Positions 45,152 through 53,156 of a stretch of DNA of 64,000 bases are shown here, in pieces. Source of the DNA: Conexibacter sp. CPCC 206217. Its GTDB lineage: Bacteria > Actinomycetota > Thermoleophilia > Solirubrobacterales > Solirubrobacteraceae. The position numbers and the translations under genes were made by a program. The stretch covers positions 434,001 to 498,000 of the forward strand of contig NZ_JAUTDO010000002.1 of assembly GCF_030646165.1 (NCBI RefSeq), written 5' to 3'. The notes beneath the pieces were generated by a model, which did no database searches, had not been told where the DNA came from, and saw nothing but the letters and a program-made list of their open reading frames with translations. Each line of letters starts with the position of its first letter. Within the stretch, counting starts at the first letter, position 1.

Positions 45152-46216
45152 TCAGCGCTGATACGGACGCGGCTCGGCGAGATGCGGATCAATCACGCTC
45201 TTGATCTGCGCCGACCGCCCCTCCGCGAGCGGCTTCAGCGCCTCCTCCACCAGCTGCTCCAACGGCAGCGCGACCGGCGCGACGTCGGCCCAGCCCTCGG
45301 CGCGCTGGCCGAGCAGGTCGAGCGCGGCAGGCAGGTCGACGGCGCAGACGTGAGCCTGCGTGCCGAGCACGTCGAGCTCGCCGTAGGTGACCCACGAGAA
45401 GTCGACGGCGCGCGGCTGGTGGTGCATGCCCAGCAGCACGACGCGGCCGCCACGCTGCTGCGAGGCGAGGGCCGCCTGCAGCGGACCGTCGTGGCCCGTC
45501 GTCTCGAGCGCCACGTCCCACGGGCCGCGCGACGCGAGCAGCTCGGTCATCGGCCGATCGCGCGCCGCGGTGATCGCGGTGGTCGCGCCGAGCGTGCGGG
45601 CGAGCGCGAGCCGTCGCTCGTCGACGTCGACGACCGTGACCTCGGCGCCGATCCGGCTCGCCGCCCAGGTCGCGAACGCGCCGATGCCGCCGACGCCGAG
45701 GATCAGGATGCGATCCCCCGCCTCGACCCGGCCGCGCGCGAGCGCATGGCAGGCGATCGACATCGGCTGCGCGAGCGCCGCGTCGTCGCCGCTGACGCCG
45801 TGCGGGCCGACCGGCACGCAGATCTCGGCGGGCGCTGCGACGTACTCGGCCAGTCCGCCGTGACGGTAGACGCCCAGTGTCCGGTAGTTGCGGCAGAGGT
45901 TCGTCCGGCCGGCGAGACACGGCTGGCATCTGCCGCAGGAGATGCCGGCGCCGCATGCGACGAGCTCGCCCTCGGCCAGCGTCACGCCGACGCCGCGTTC
46001 CACGACGCGCCCGGCGAACTCGTGCCCGGGAACCAACGGCGAGGCGCCGCGCTCCTTCGCGGGCAGTCCCTCAATCCCCTTCGTGTACAGCGAGGCGTCC
46101 GATCCGCACACGCCGACGCCTGTGACCTCCAGCAGCACCTCGCCGGCGGCCGGCGCCGGTCTCGGGACCTCCTCTATGCGCAGGTCGCCGGGCCCGTGCA
46201 GCAGCGCTGCCTTCAT
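45152..46216 (-). CDS. Zinc-dependent medium-chain alcohol dehydrogenase
   Basis: The 354-residue enzyme has GVCGSDASLY and GHEFAGRVV for the catalytic zinc, the structural lobe CGRCQPCLAGRTNLC, and the nucleotide fold GVGGIGAF with VVDVDERR (NAD+ preference likely). Threonine-dehydrogenase/sorbitol-dehydrogenase-like proteins have this layout. ATG at 46216 overlaps the DUF3500 stop as ATGA. It ends the operon read from 48781, before the sugar-transporter promoter. Confidence 0.88.
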   Translation of the reverse strand: MKAALLHGPGDLRIEEVPRPAPAAGEVLLEVTGVGVCGSDASLYTKGIEGLPAKERGASPLVPGHEFAGRVVERGVGVTLAEGELVACGAGISCGRCQPCLAGRTNLCRNYRTLGVYRHGGLAEYVAAPAEICVPVGPHGVSGDDAALAQPMSIACHALARGRVEAGDRILILGVGGIGAFATWAASRIGAEVTVVDVDERRLALARTLGATTAITAARDRPMTELLASRGPWDVALETTGHDGPLQAALASQQRGGRVVLLGMHHQPRAVDFSWVTYGELDVLGTQAHVCAVDLPAALDLLGQRAEGWADVAPVALPLEQLVEEALKPLAEGRSAQIKSVIDPHLAEPRPYQR

Positions 46217-47292
46217 CCTCTGTCCTCTCGTCGCGGGGTCGCGTCGTCGGACGCGGCACCTCCGAAGTCGCCGACGGGGTCGCGCCACACGCTGTGCGCG
46301 TGGTTCGCCTCGTCCTCGGTGTTGTTGAACTCGATCAGCGTCACGGGCCCCTGAACGCGGTAGTAGTGACCGCCCTCGCAGTCGGTCGCGCCGGCCCAGG
46401 CGAAGTGCAGCGCACCGATCCCCGCCCGTTCGATCCGCCGCGCCTCGCGCTCCCGCGCCAGGGGATGGACGCGAGCGACGTAGCAGTCGAGGAGCGCGCG
46501 GAAGGCGGCCTGCTGGGCGTCGGTCAACGCCGCATACGCAACGCCGCGCGGCCGCTCGCGCTCATACCAGAGCGCCTCCCGGTCGGCGTCCTCGATCACG
46601 ACGTCGCGCCGTCCGACGCCGTGACGGTCCGGCAGCTCGCGGCTCCCGAGCACCGGCACGGTGCGCGTGACGAAGTCCGCCGGCGCGACGTCGTGAATCA
46701 GCGCCTGGGCGCGCTGCTCGTCGTCGAGCGTGCGCAACAGCGCGAACGCGAGATCCTCCTCCTGGGCCAACGTCCGAAAGACGCCGAAGCGCGCGGGCTC
46801 GGCGCCGATCAGCAGCGGCGTCGGGGAGATCCATTCCTGCCCCACGCTGGTGAAGTTCAGCGAGACGTGGTGGCCGACCAGGCGCCAGCCCCACGTCGTG
46901 TCGGGCTGCGGCTGGCCGAAGAACGTCAGGAAGTAGTTGCCCGGGTGGCGGAACTCGGGCGCGACGTGCCCGAGTCTTCTCTCGTCCAGCTCGCGCAGCA
47001 GATGCTCGAGGCTGAACGTCGCGAGGACCTGCGCGTAGGTCTCGTGCGAGACGCTCGCCGCGATCAGCCGATGAGCGAGGATCTGCTGCTCCCACGACAT
47101 CTCCCGCAGCGAGATCCCCCAGTCGCCGCGGCCGGACTCGGGGAGGAATCGCCAGTGCCTGCGATTGTCGTGCGCGAAGGGCACGACGACCCGGCGGCGC
47201 TGCTGCGGGTCGAGCGCGTCGAACAGCGCCATCGCGCTGAACGTCATCAACGTCGCCGCCTGGTAGTCGGAGGTGATCGCCGACCCGCTCAT
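46213..47292 (-). CDS. DUF3500-family protein of unknown function
   Basis: The 359-residue protein carries features I associate with DUF3500: FRHPGNYFLTFFGQPQ, TTWGWRLVGHHVSLNFTSVG, TPLLIGAEPARFG, and a C-terminal FAWAGATDCEGGHYYRVQGPVTLIEFNNTEDEANHAHSVWRD. The His/Asp/Glu-rich end (GGHYYR, EFNN, NHAH) looks like a metal-binding site. No signal peptide is seen. The reaction is not known. It is translationally coupled to dehydrogenase genes on both sides, so a role in the same oxidation pathway is likely. ATG at 47292. Confidence 0.75.
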   Translation of the reverse strand: MSGSAITSDYQAATLMTFSAMALFDALDPQQRRRVVVPFAHDNRRHWRFLPESGRGDWGISLREMSWEQQILAHRLIAASVSHETYAQVLATFSLEHLLRELDERRLGHVAPEFRHPGNYFLTFFGQPQPDTTWGWRLVGHHVSLNFTSVGQEWISPTPLLIGAEPARFGVFRTLAQEEDLAFALLRTLDDEQRAQALIHDVAPADFVTRTVPVLGSRELPDRHGVGRRDVVIEDADREALWYERERPRGVAYAALTDAQQAAFRALLDCYVARVHPLAREREARRIERAGIGALHFAWAGATDCEGGHYYRVQGPVTLIEFNNTEDEANHAHSVWRDPVGDFGGAASDDATPRREDRG

Positions 47293-48224
47293 GGGACGAC
47301 GACCATCTTCACGCCGATCAATCTCTGCTGCCTGACCCAGGTGCCGGCGATGTCGTCGAGCGCGACGCGCTCGAAGTCGACATCCAGTTCCCCGGCGGCG
47401 GCGAACGCGGTGACCTGCGCATAGGCATCGGAGCGCACCGGCGCGGCGACGTTCACGCCCGCGAGGCCATGCAACGTCAGCATCCGGCTGCGCAGCAGCG
47501 CCGCGGGCAGCGTCACCTCGGCGCCCGCGAGCTGGCCGAGCTGAATGAGCCGCGCCCCGGACGCCGCAGCGCCCATCGCCGTGATCGCCGGTGTCCCCCA
47601 CAACAGGTCGACGATCAGGTCGAACGGGGCGCCCGCCGCGGCCAGCCGCGCGCCTGGATCCGCGTGGTCGTCGAGGTCGAGCGCGTCATCGGCCCCAAGC
47701 GCGCGCAGACGCTCGAGCCGCTCGGCGTCCCGGCCGACGGCAACGACCCGTCCCGCGCCGAGCAGCCGCGCGAGTTGCACCGCGAGGTGGCCGACGGCAC
47801 CGGTCGCGCCAAGCACGAGCACCGACTCGCCCGCCTGCAGCCGCCCACGCCACGACAGCGCCGTCATCGCCGCGACGCCCGCGTTGCCGAGCACCGCCGC
47901 AGCCTCGTCGGAGACCCCGTCCGGCACCGCGACGAGGTGCTCGCGATCGACGAGCGTGCGTTCCGCGTAGGCGCCGAACGGCGCGATCGTCTCGTCGAAG
48001 TAGACGCGCCGCCCGTCGGGATCGCGACCGACCCCGTCGGTCCCGACCACGGCGGGCAGGGCGGGGGTGTCGCCGTAGAAGCGACCGGACGCCTTGCCCA
48101 GGTCGAGGTGGTTGACGCCGGCGGCGAGCACGTCGAGCACCAGCTCGCCACGCCCGGGGACCGGCTCGTCGAATCGCTCGACGCGGGGCATCGTCCCGAG
48201 TTCGTGCAGCACCGCGGCCCTCAT
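47289..48224 (-). CDS. Zinc-independent medium-chain dehydrogenase (quinone oxidoreductase type)
   Basis: The 311-residue MDR protein lacks zinc-binding Cys and has the quinone-reductase pattern: GVNHLDLGKASG, VGTDGVG, LGATGAVGHLAVQLARLLGAGRVVAVGRD (NADPH preference likely). ATG at 48224 overlaps the cupin stop. It is somewhat shorter than typical members. It would reduce an enone or quinone-like intermediate. Confidence 0.84.
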   Translation of the reverse strand: MRAAVLHELGTMPRVERFDEPVPGRGELVLDVLAAGVNHLDLGKASGRFYGDTPALPAVVGTDGVGRDPDGRRVYFDETIAPFGAYAERTLVDREHLVAVPDGVSDEAAAVLGNAGVAAMTALSWRGRLQAGESVLVLGATGAVGHLAVQLARLLGAGRVVAVGRDAERLERLRALGADDALDLDDHADPGARLAAAGAPFDLIVDLLWGTPAITAMGAAASGARLIQLGQLAGAEVTLPAALLRSRMLTLHGLAGVNVAAPVRSDAYAQVTAFAAAGELDVDFERVALDDIAGTWVRQQRLIGVKMVVVP

Positions 48225-48781
48225 CTCCAGAACGCCGCGCTCGGGCTGACGCCATGGCGAGCGCAGAGCTCATCTTGCTGTGCGTCGGAGAACTCGATGC
48301 CGGCCTCCCGCGCCCGCGCCTGCACCGCCTCACGACTTCCCCTGCCGGTCGCCATCAGCTCGGAGACCGCCAGCATGTATGCCTGGAAGCCCGCCCCAGG
48401 GCTCGTCAGCTCGATCACGTGCGCAGGCTCGTCAGTGGGATTCCACAGCGCATGCATCAAGCCGGCCGGGCGGTAGGCGTAAGAGCCGCCGGGCAGCTCG
48501 ATCTCGTCGCTGCCCTCGACGTAGAAGCCGACCCTCCCGCTGACGACGAGGACGACCTGACTCTCGTGCGCGTGCCGGTGGATCGGAGCGAAGAAGCGCG
48601 GCGGGATCACCTGATCGGTGATGCAGTACGCACCGGCGGTCCACTCCGCCCGCCCTCTCAGGAAGGGTCCCATCGCCAGGGGCAGCCCCTCGCCGGGACC
48701 GAAGCCGACCAGTCGGTCCGGGACGGACGGGTCGGCAGCTCGCGCTGCCCCGACGTTTCCTGCTTGCGCCTGCTCGCTCAC
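48221..48781 (-). CDS. Cupin-domain protein
   Basis: The 186-residue protein has one cupin barrel with the metal-site motifs PIHRHAHESQVVLVVSG and, later, YRPAGLMHALWNP, followed by a C-terminal helix that ends with an AQQDELCARHGV stretch. The GTG at 48781 has GGAGGAG upstream. Small single-domain cupins next to dehydrogenases are often dioxygenases, isomerases or sensors; which is unclear here. It is the first gene of the minus-strand operon from the 48.9 kb divergent promoter. Confidence 0.82.
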   Translation of the reverse strand: MSEQAQAGNVGAARAADPSVPDRLVGFGPGEGLPLAMGPFLRGRAEWTAGAYCITDQVIPPRFFAPIHRHAHESQVVLVVSGRVGFYVEGSDEIELPGGSYAYRPAGLMHALWNPTDEPAHVIELTSPGAGFQAYMLAVSELMATGRGSREAVQARAREAGIEFSDAQQDELCARHGVSPSAAFWR

Positions 48782-48845
48782 GGCTCTCCTCCGGTGGCAC
48801 GACGATGATTCTCACGATACAGATCTCTCTAGTACCACCTCAAAA

Positions 48846-48857
48846 TATATCCAGAAT
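48846..48857. promoter_or_regulatory. Shared motif site (TATATCCAGAAT), left arm
   Basis: Together with 48905-48916 (ATTCTGGATATA) it makes a perfect 12-bp inverted repeat with arms 59 bp apart centre to centre, in the divergent promoter between the cupin operon and the SDR/IclR operon. A degenerate third copy, CGATACAGATC, lies at 48815-48825. Confidence 0.6.
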
Positions 48858-48904
48858 TGCTTGATTTACGCCACTTGTACACTCTGAGCGCGAGTCACGT
48901 GAGT

Positions 48905-48916
48905 ATTCTGGATATA
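48905..48916. promoter_or_regulatory. Shared motif site (ATTCTGGATATA), right arm
   Basis: The right arm of the perfect 12-bp inverted repeat lies 27 bases before the SDR ATG, where a bound repressor would block transcription or initiation. It is the clearest instance of the motif shared with 36.4 and 45.1 kb. Confidence 0.6.
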
Positions 48917-48942
48917 GTTTGCTCGCCGAAAGAGGAGAGACG

Positions 48943-49722
48943 ATGGACCTTGGAATTGCCGGCAAGCGCGCGATCGTGTGCGGCTCCAGCCGCGGGCTTG
49001 GCCGCGCCTGCGCCGAGGCGCTCGGGGCGGAGGGCGTGCAGGTGACGATCAACGGCCGGACCGCCGCGACGGTCGAGCAGGCCGTCGAGGAGCTGAGCGA
49101 CGCGCATGGCATCCACGCGCGTGGCGTCGTCGGCGACGTCACCACAGCCGAGGGCCGCGCCGCGCTGCTGCGCGCCTGCCCGGATCCCGACATCCTCGTG
49201 ACCAACAACGCGGGACCCGAGCCCGGCGCCTTCGGCGACTGGGACCGCGACGACTGGCTCACGGCGCTGGACGGCAACATGGTCTCCGCCCTCCTGCTGA
49301 TCCGCGCGGTGCTCGACGGCATGACAGCGCGCCGCTTCGGCCGCATCGTGAACATCACCTCCGCGATGGTCACCTCGCCGCACCCCGTGATGGGCCTCTC
49401 CAGCGGCGCACGGGCGGGCCTCACCGCTGCGGTGAAGGGCCTCTCGCGCACCGTCGCGCCGCACAACGTGACGATCAACAACCTGCTGCCCGAGCGCTTC
49501 GACACCGATCGTCAGCTGTTCATGGCGCAGCGCGTGATGGACGAGGAGGGCATCTCCTACTCGGCCGCGCGGCAACGGCAGGAGGCGTCCATCGCCGCGA
49601 ACCGGCTCGGGCGGCCAGAGGAGTTCGGGGCGACCTGCGCCTTCCTCTGCAGCGAGCCCGCCGGCTTCATCTCGGGCAACAACATCCACCTCGACGGCGG
49701 CAGCTATGTCGGGCTCATCTGA
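48943..49722 (+). CDS. Short-chain dehydrogenase/reductase homologue lacking the Tyr-Lys pair
   Basis: The 259-residue protein has the coenzyme motif CGSSRGLG, NNAGPEP and the C-terminal NNIHLDGGSYVG. At the catalytic stretch it reads LSSGARAGL where YxxxK is expected: Ser for Tyr and Arg for Lys, known in a divergent SDR subgroup. Activity may therefore differ from a normal dehydrogenase. ATG at 48943 has AGAGGAG upstream; the frame's earlier Met is less likely. It is followed by the IclR gene in the same direction. Confidence 0.82.
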   Translation: MDLGIAGKRAIVCGSSRGLGRACAEALGAEGVQVTINGRTAATVEQAVEELSDAHGIHARGVVGDVTTAEGRAALLRACPDPDILVTNNAGPEPGAFGDWDRDDWLTALDGNMVSALLLIRAVLDGMTARRFGRIVNITSAMVTSPHPVMGLSSGARAGLTAAVKGLSRTVAPHNVTINNLLPERFDTDRQLFMAQRVMDEEGISYSAARQRQEASIAANRLGRPEEFGATCAFLCSEPAGFISGNNIHLDGGSYVGLI

Positions 49723-49754
49723 TCGGCGCCGCAACGCGGGCCGGGAGCGCTGAG

Positions 49755-50528
49755 ATGCTCGGCACGGTACAGCGCACGGGGCGGATGCTCGACCTCTTCC
49801 GCCACCAGGCGGAATGGGGCGTCACCGCTGTCGCGACGGAGCTCTCGATCTCCAAGTCCCAGGCGCACGAGCTGCTCACGAGCCTCTGCGCGATCGGCCT
49901 GCTGCGCCGCTCCGGCCGCGGCCGCTACCGAGTCGGCTGGCGGACCGTCTCGCTTGGCGGGGACCTCCTGCGCCACGAGTTCCGCGGCGAGGCCGAGCGG
50001 TCGGTGCGACGCGTGACGGCGGCGTGCGGAGAGACGAGCCACCTCGTCGCGCTCGACCGCGCGAGCGTCGTCGTGCTGGCGCGCTGCCGCGGTCGCGAGG
50101 ACACGCAGGACTCCGGGCTGGGCGACGGGACGCTGCACTGCACCGCCGCCGGGAAGGTGCTGCTCGCGATGGAGGCGCCCGACGTTCTCGAGACGATCGT
50201 GCGCGACTACGGTCTGCCCGCCTTCACCGAGCGAACGATCGTCGACCGTGCCGTGCTGCACGAACACCTGGAGGGCGTTCGGCAGCGCCAGCTCGCGGTC
50301 GACCTCGGCGAGTCCGCGCCGGCCCGTCGCGCCGTCGCGGTGCCGATCCTCGACGCCGCCGGGCGCCCCCTCGCGGCGCTGACGGCGACGAGCACGGCGG
50401 CCCGCTGGCAGCAGCGCGAGCGCGACTGCACGACCGTCCTGCGGGGCGAGGCGGTCCGCCTCTCCCGCTGGCTGCGCCCGCGCTCCGAGGACGTGCCGTC
50501 GCCCCGTTGCACGGCGGTGGCGGCGTGA
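49755..50528 (+). CDS. IclR-family transcriptional regulator
   Basis: The 257-residue protein has a winged helix (GRMLDLFRHQAEWGVTAVATELSISKSQAHELLTSLCAIGLL) and the IclR effector domain (GETSHLVALDRASVVVLAR; GTLHCTAAGKVLLAM; AVAVPILDAAGRPLAALTATST). IclR proteins bind aromatic acids or short organic acids and act locally. It lies 32 bases after the SDR gene, so it may control its own divergent promoter through the 12-bp inverted repeat. ATG at 49755. Confidence 0.9.
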   Translation: MLGTVQRTGRMLDLFRHQAEWGVTAVATELSISKSQAHELLTSLCAIGLLRRSGRGRYRVGWRTVSLGGDLLRHEFRGEAERSVRRVTAACGETSHLVALDRASVVVLARCRGREDTQDSGLGDGTLHCTAAGKVLLAMEAPDVLETIVRDYGLPAFTERTIVDRAVLHEHLEGVRQRQLAVDLGESAPARRAVAVPILDAAGRPLAALTATSTAARWQQRERDCTTVLRGEAVRLSRWLRPRSEDVPSPRCTAVAA

Positions 50529-50917
50529 GCGCCGAGGACGAGCTGCGGGCGCTCGAGCAGCGGCGCTGCGCCGCGCTGGCGACAGGCGACTTCGCGGTGC
50601 TCGAGGCGCTGCTGGCGCCGGACTACGTCCACGTCCATGCGACCGGGCGCCTGGAAGAGCGCGGCTCGCTGCTGAGCGCGCTTGCCGGCGGTCCCCCGCG
50701 CCGCACCACGCGCTCCGACGTGCGGCTGCGCGTCTGGGGTGACGCGGCGCTGATGGTCGGGGGCATCGTCACGACGATCGCGCCGGCCGGCGGCAGACCC
50801 GGCCACCGCATCACCGGCGTCGCGACCCAGACCTGGGTGCGCAGCCTCGGGTCCACCTGGCAGCTGGCGGCGCTGCAGGTCACGCCAACCGAGCCGATCG
50901 AGCGGATCCTCAGCTGA
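50525..50917 (+). CDS. DUF4440/SnoaL-like (NTF2 fold) protein
   Basis: The 130-residue protein has the pattern RCAALATGDFAVLEALLAPDYVHVHATGRLEERGSLL, then GHRITGVATQTWVRSLGSTWQLAALQVTP, matching DUF4440/SnoaL-like folds. GTG at 50525 overlaps the IclR stop (GTGA). The His-x-His (VHVH) near the cavity mouth is common in this family. Role unknown; it is the third NTF2-like gene in the window. Confidence 0.78.
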   Translation: MSAEDELRALEQRRCAALATGDFAVLEALLAPDYVHVHATGRLEERGSLLSALAGGPPRRTTRSDVRLRVWGDAALMVGGIVTTIAPAGGRPGHRITGVATQTWVRSLGSTWQLAALQVTPTEPIERILS

Positions 50918-50938
50918 GGCAGCCTCGCGCCGCAGCGG

Positions 50939-51697
50939 CTACGGAGCGCTGCCGAAGCGGACCATGCGCAGCGCGACGCGCGCGGCCAAGGGGTCGAACT
51001 CGCCCTCGAGCTGCGCGAAGGTCGTGAGCGCGTTGCGCGCGAGATGCTGCGCGGTCAGCTCCGAGCAGCGCAAGGCGTCCCCGCTCGCAGCTGCGGCGAA
51101 GATCTCCGCGTGATCAGCCGAAGCGAGCTGCAGCAGGGCAAGCTCATCGGAGCTGCGCTGGAAGTGGTGGCGGCGATAGCGCTCGGCGTGGTCGCGCAGC
51201 TCGATCACCTGGCGCTCGAGCCGCTCGCCGGCATGCATGAAGAGCCCCTGGTGGAACGAGCGGTGCGGCGCTCGGGTCGCCTCGTGATCTATCGCGGCAG
51301 AGGCCGCCTCGAGCTCCTCCATCGACTCCGCGATGCGTGCGATGTCGGTCTCGGTCAGCTGCGGCACGCTGAGCCGCACAGCGAGCGACTCGAGTGTGAC
51401 GCGCATCGCGTAGAGCTGGTCGAGATCCTCGCGCTTGAGCGGGGCGACACGCAGGCGGCGGTTGGGCTCGTAGACGAGGAAGCCCTCGCTCTCCAAGCGC
51501 CGCGTCGCCTCGCGCAGCGGCGTGCGGCCGATGCCGAGCAGCCGGGTGAGACTCGCCTGCGAGTACGCCTTCCCCGGCTCGAGGTCGCCGTGCAGGATCG
51601 CTCTCCGCATGCTCGCGTACGCCTCGGCGACGGTCGAGCCGCTCTCGTCCGCGATCGTCTCGGCGGCCGGTACGTCCGACTCTGCGGGAAGGGTCAT
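50939..51697 (-). CDS. GntR-family (FCD-domain) transcriptional regulator
   Basis: The 252-residue regulator has the winged helix (MRRAILHGDLEPGKAYSQASLTRLLGIGRTPLREATRRLESEGFL) and a helical FCD domain with histidines in HRSFHQGLFMHAG and DHAEIF. It lies beside an amidohydrolase/FAH pair on the same strand and divergently placed ligase genes; it may regulate them. ATG at 51697 is chosen; the longer frame is a shadow of the amidohydrolase gene. It converges with the preceding gene with 21 bases between stops. Confidence 0.88.
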   Translation of the reverse strand: MTLPAESDVPAAETIADESGSTVAEAYASMRRAILHGDLEPGKAYSQASLTRLLGIGRTPLREATRRLESEGFLVYEPNRRLRVAPLKREDLDQLYAMRVTLESLAVRLSVPQLTETDIARIAESMEELEAASAAIDHEATRAPHRSFHQGLFMHAGERLERQVIELRDHAERYRRHHFQRSSDELALLQLASADHAEIFAAAASGDALRCSELTAQHLARNALTTFAQLEGEFDPLAARVALRMVRFGSAP

Positions 51698-51743
51698 GGT
51701 CGTCGTGACCACCGCTGTCGATGCTCTGCCATCGGATGACATG

Positions 51744-53156
51744 CTAGGCAAGCACGTCCAGTCGCATGCCGCTGGACTCCAGCACGTGGTCGCGCGAGGC
51801 TCTGACGATCCGCCGCAGGCGGGCGACGTCGTGTCCGACCAGCCGCCCCGACCACTTCCGCACGTCGCCTGCGACGAAGACGGACTCGACGGTGCTGGGG
51901 TCGGTTCCGAGCACAACCGTCCCGATCGCGTTGTTGAGCGGCAGCGTCCGAAGGTGCTGACCGTCGATCACGGCGATGTCGGCATCCTTGCCCGGCGTGA
52001 GCGTACCGCTGCGGTCGCTCACGGCGTTCGCCTCGGCGCCGCGGACCGTGGCGAACTCCAGCACCTCGCGCGCGGTCAGCGGCGCAGGCGGGTCCACCTC
52101 GCCGCCATGGCGCCGGTTCTGGGCGAGCATCCGCTGAATCGTCAAGACGGCGTGCATGTGCGCGAACAGGTCCGTCGAGAGGCAGCACTCGACGTCCGCG
52201 CCGATCGACGGTCGGATGCCCGCGTCGAGCGCCTGTTGGATCGAGGGGATGGCGCTCTCCTGGCTCAGGTTCGTGTCGGAGGTCGGCGCCATCGAGACGT
52301 GCGATCCCGCATGCGCGAGGTGCCGCCATGCCTCCTCGGGCATGTCGAGACAGTGGATGAAGGTCAAGTCGGGGCCGAGCAGTCCAGCCTCTCCCAGCTC
52401 CACGACCCGCTGCGCCGCGAGCGGACCGACGACGCCGTCGACGCTCGTCGCCAGCCCAAGCTCGCGCGCCAGCGCGAGTCGCTGCGGCGTGATCTCGATC
52501 TCGTCGGCGACGCCTGGGTAGACGGGCGTGACGATGCCCATCCGCAGCGTCACGAGATCCTCGTCGGAGCGCATCTGCTCGCGCAGACGGCGCAGATCCT
52601 GCGGCCACTGTCGGTCCCAGTCGCCCGCCACCGCGCCGCAGCTCGCGTGGACCGCGCGGATGCCCGACTCGCGCCAGGCGGCGATCGCGGCGTCCGTGTG
52701 CGCGGCGGAACGCGAGTTGTGACAGAAGTCCATCACGCAGGTGATGCCGGCGTCGAGCGCGCCGAGCGCCGACATCAGCGTCGCCGCATACATGTCCTCT
52801 GGGCGGTAGTGGGGACCGAGGCCTTCGTGGATCGTCGCGACGTAGTCGTGGATGCTCCCGTCCGGCCAGGCGTGGCGGAACTGGCTCTGCCAGCAATGCC
52901 GGTGGGTGTCCTGCAGCCCCGGGATCAGGATCCGGCCGGCGACGTCGACCACGATCGCCCCCGCTGCAGCCGCCTCGAGGTCGGCCTCGATCGCCGCGAT
53001 CCGCCTGCCCTCGATCAGCACGTCGGCGACCTCCCGATCGCCGATCGCCGGATCCATCGACAGCACCGTCCCGCCGCGCAGCAGCAGCCGGCGTCTCGGG
53101 TCACCGCTCGACGCGGCCAGACGGGCCAGCAGCTCTTCCTCGGCGCCGGGGCTCAT
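51744..53156 (-). CDS. Amidohydrolase (atrazine/triazine hydrolase-like)
   Basis: The 470-residue metal-dependent hydrolase has the composite site of the ATZ/TRZ group: QDTHRHCW with two His, FIHCLDM with a later His, and GADVECC with an Asp near the C-terminal barrel, after the small beta domain VADVLIEGRRIAAIEAD. It removes an amine or chloride from a ring or cleaves an amide. ATG at 53156 overlaps the FAH-family stop as ATGA. The natural substrate is unknown; guanine deaminase-like roles are possible. Confidence 0.86.
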   Translation of the reverse strand: MSPGAEEELLARLAASSGDPRRRLLLRGGTVLSMDPAIGDREVADVLIEGRRIAAIEADLEAAAAGAIVVDVAGRILIPGLQDTHRHCWQSQFRHAWPDGSIHDYVATIHEGLGPHYRPEDMYAATLMSALGALDAGITCVMDFCHNSRSAAHTDAAIAAWRESGIRAVHASCGAVAGDWDRQWPQDLRRLREQMRSDEDLVTLRMGIVTPVYPGVADEIEITPQRLALARELGLATSVDGVVGPLAAQRVVELGEAGLLGPDLTFIHCLDMPEEAWRHLAHAGSHVSMAPTSDTNLSQESAIPSIQQALDAGIRPSIGADVECCLSTDLFAHMHAVLTIQRMLAQNRRHGGEVDPPAPLTAREVLEFATVRGAEANAVSDRSGTLTPGKDADIAVIDGQHLRTLPLNNAIGTVVLGTDPSTVESVFVAGDVRKWSGRLVGHDVARLRRIVRASRDHVLESSGMRLDVLA

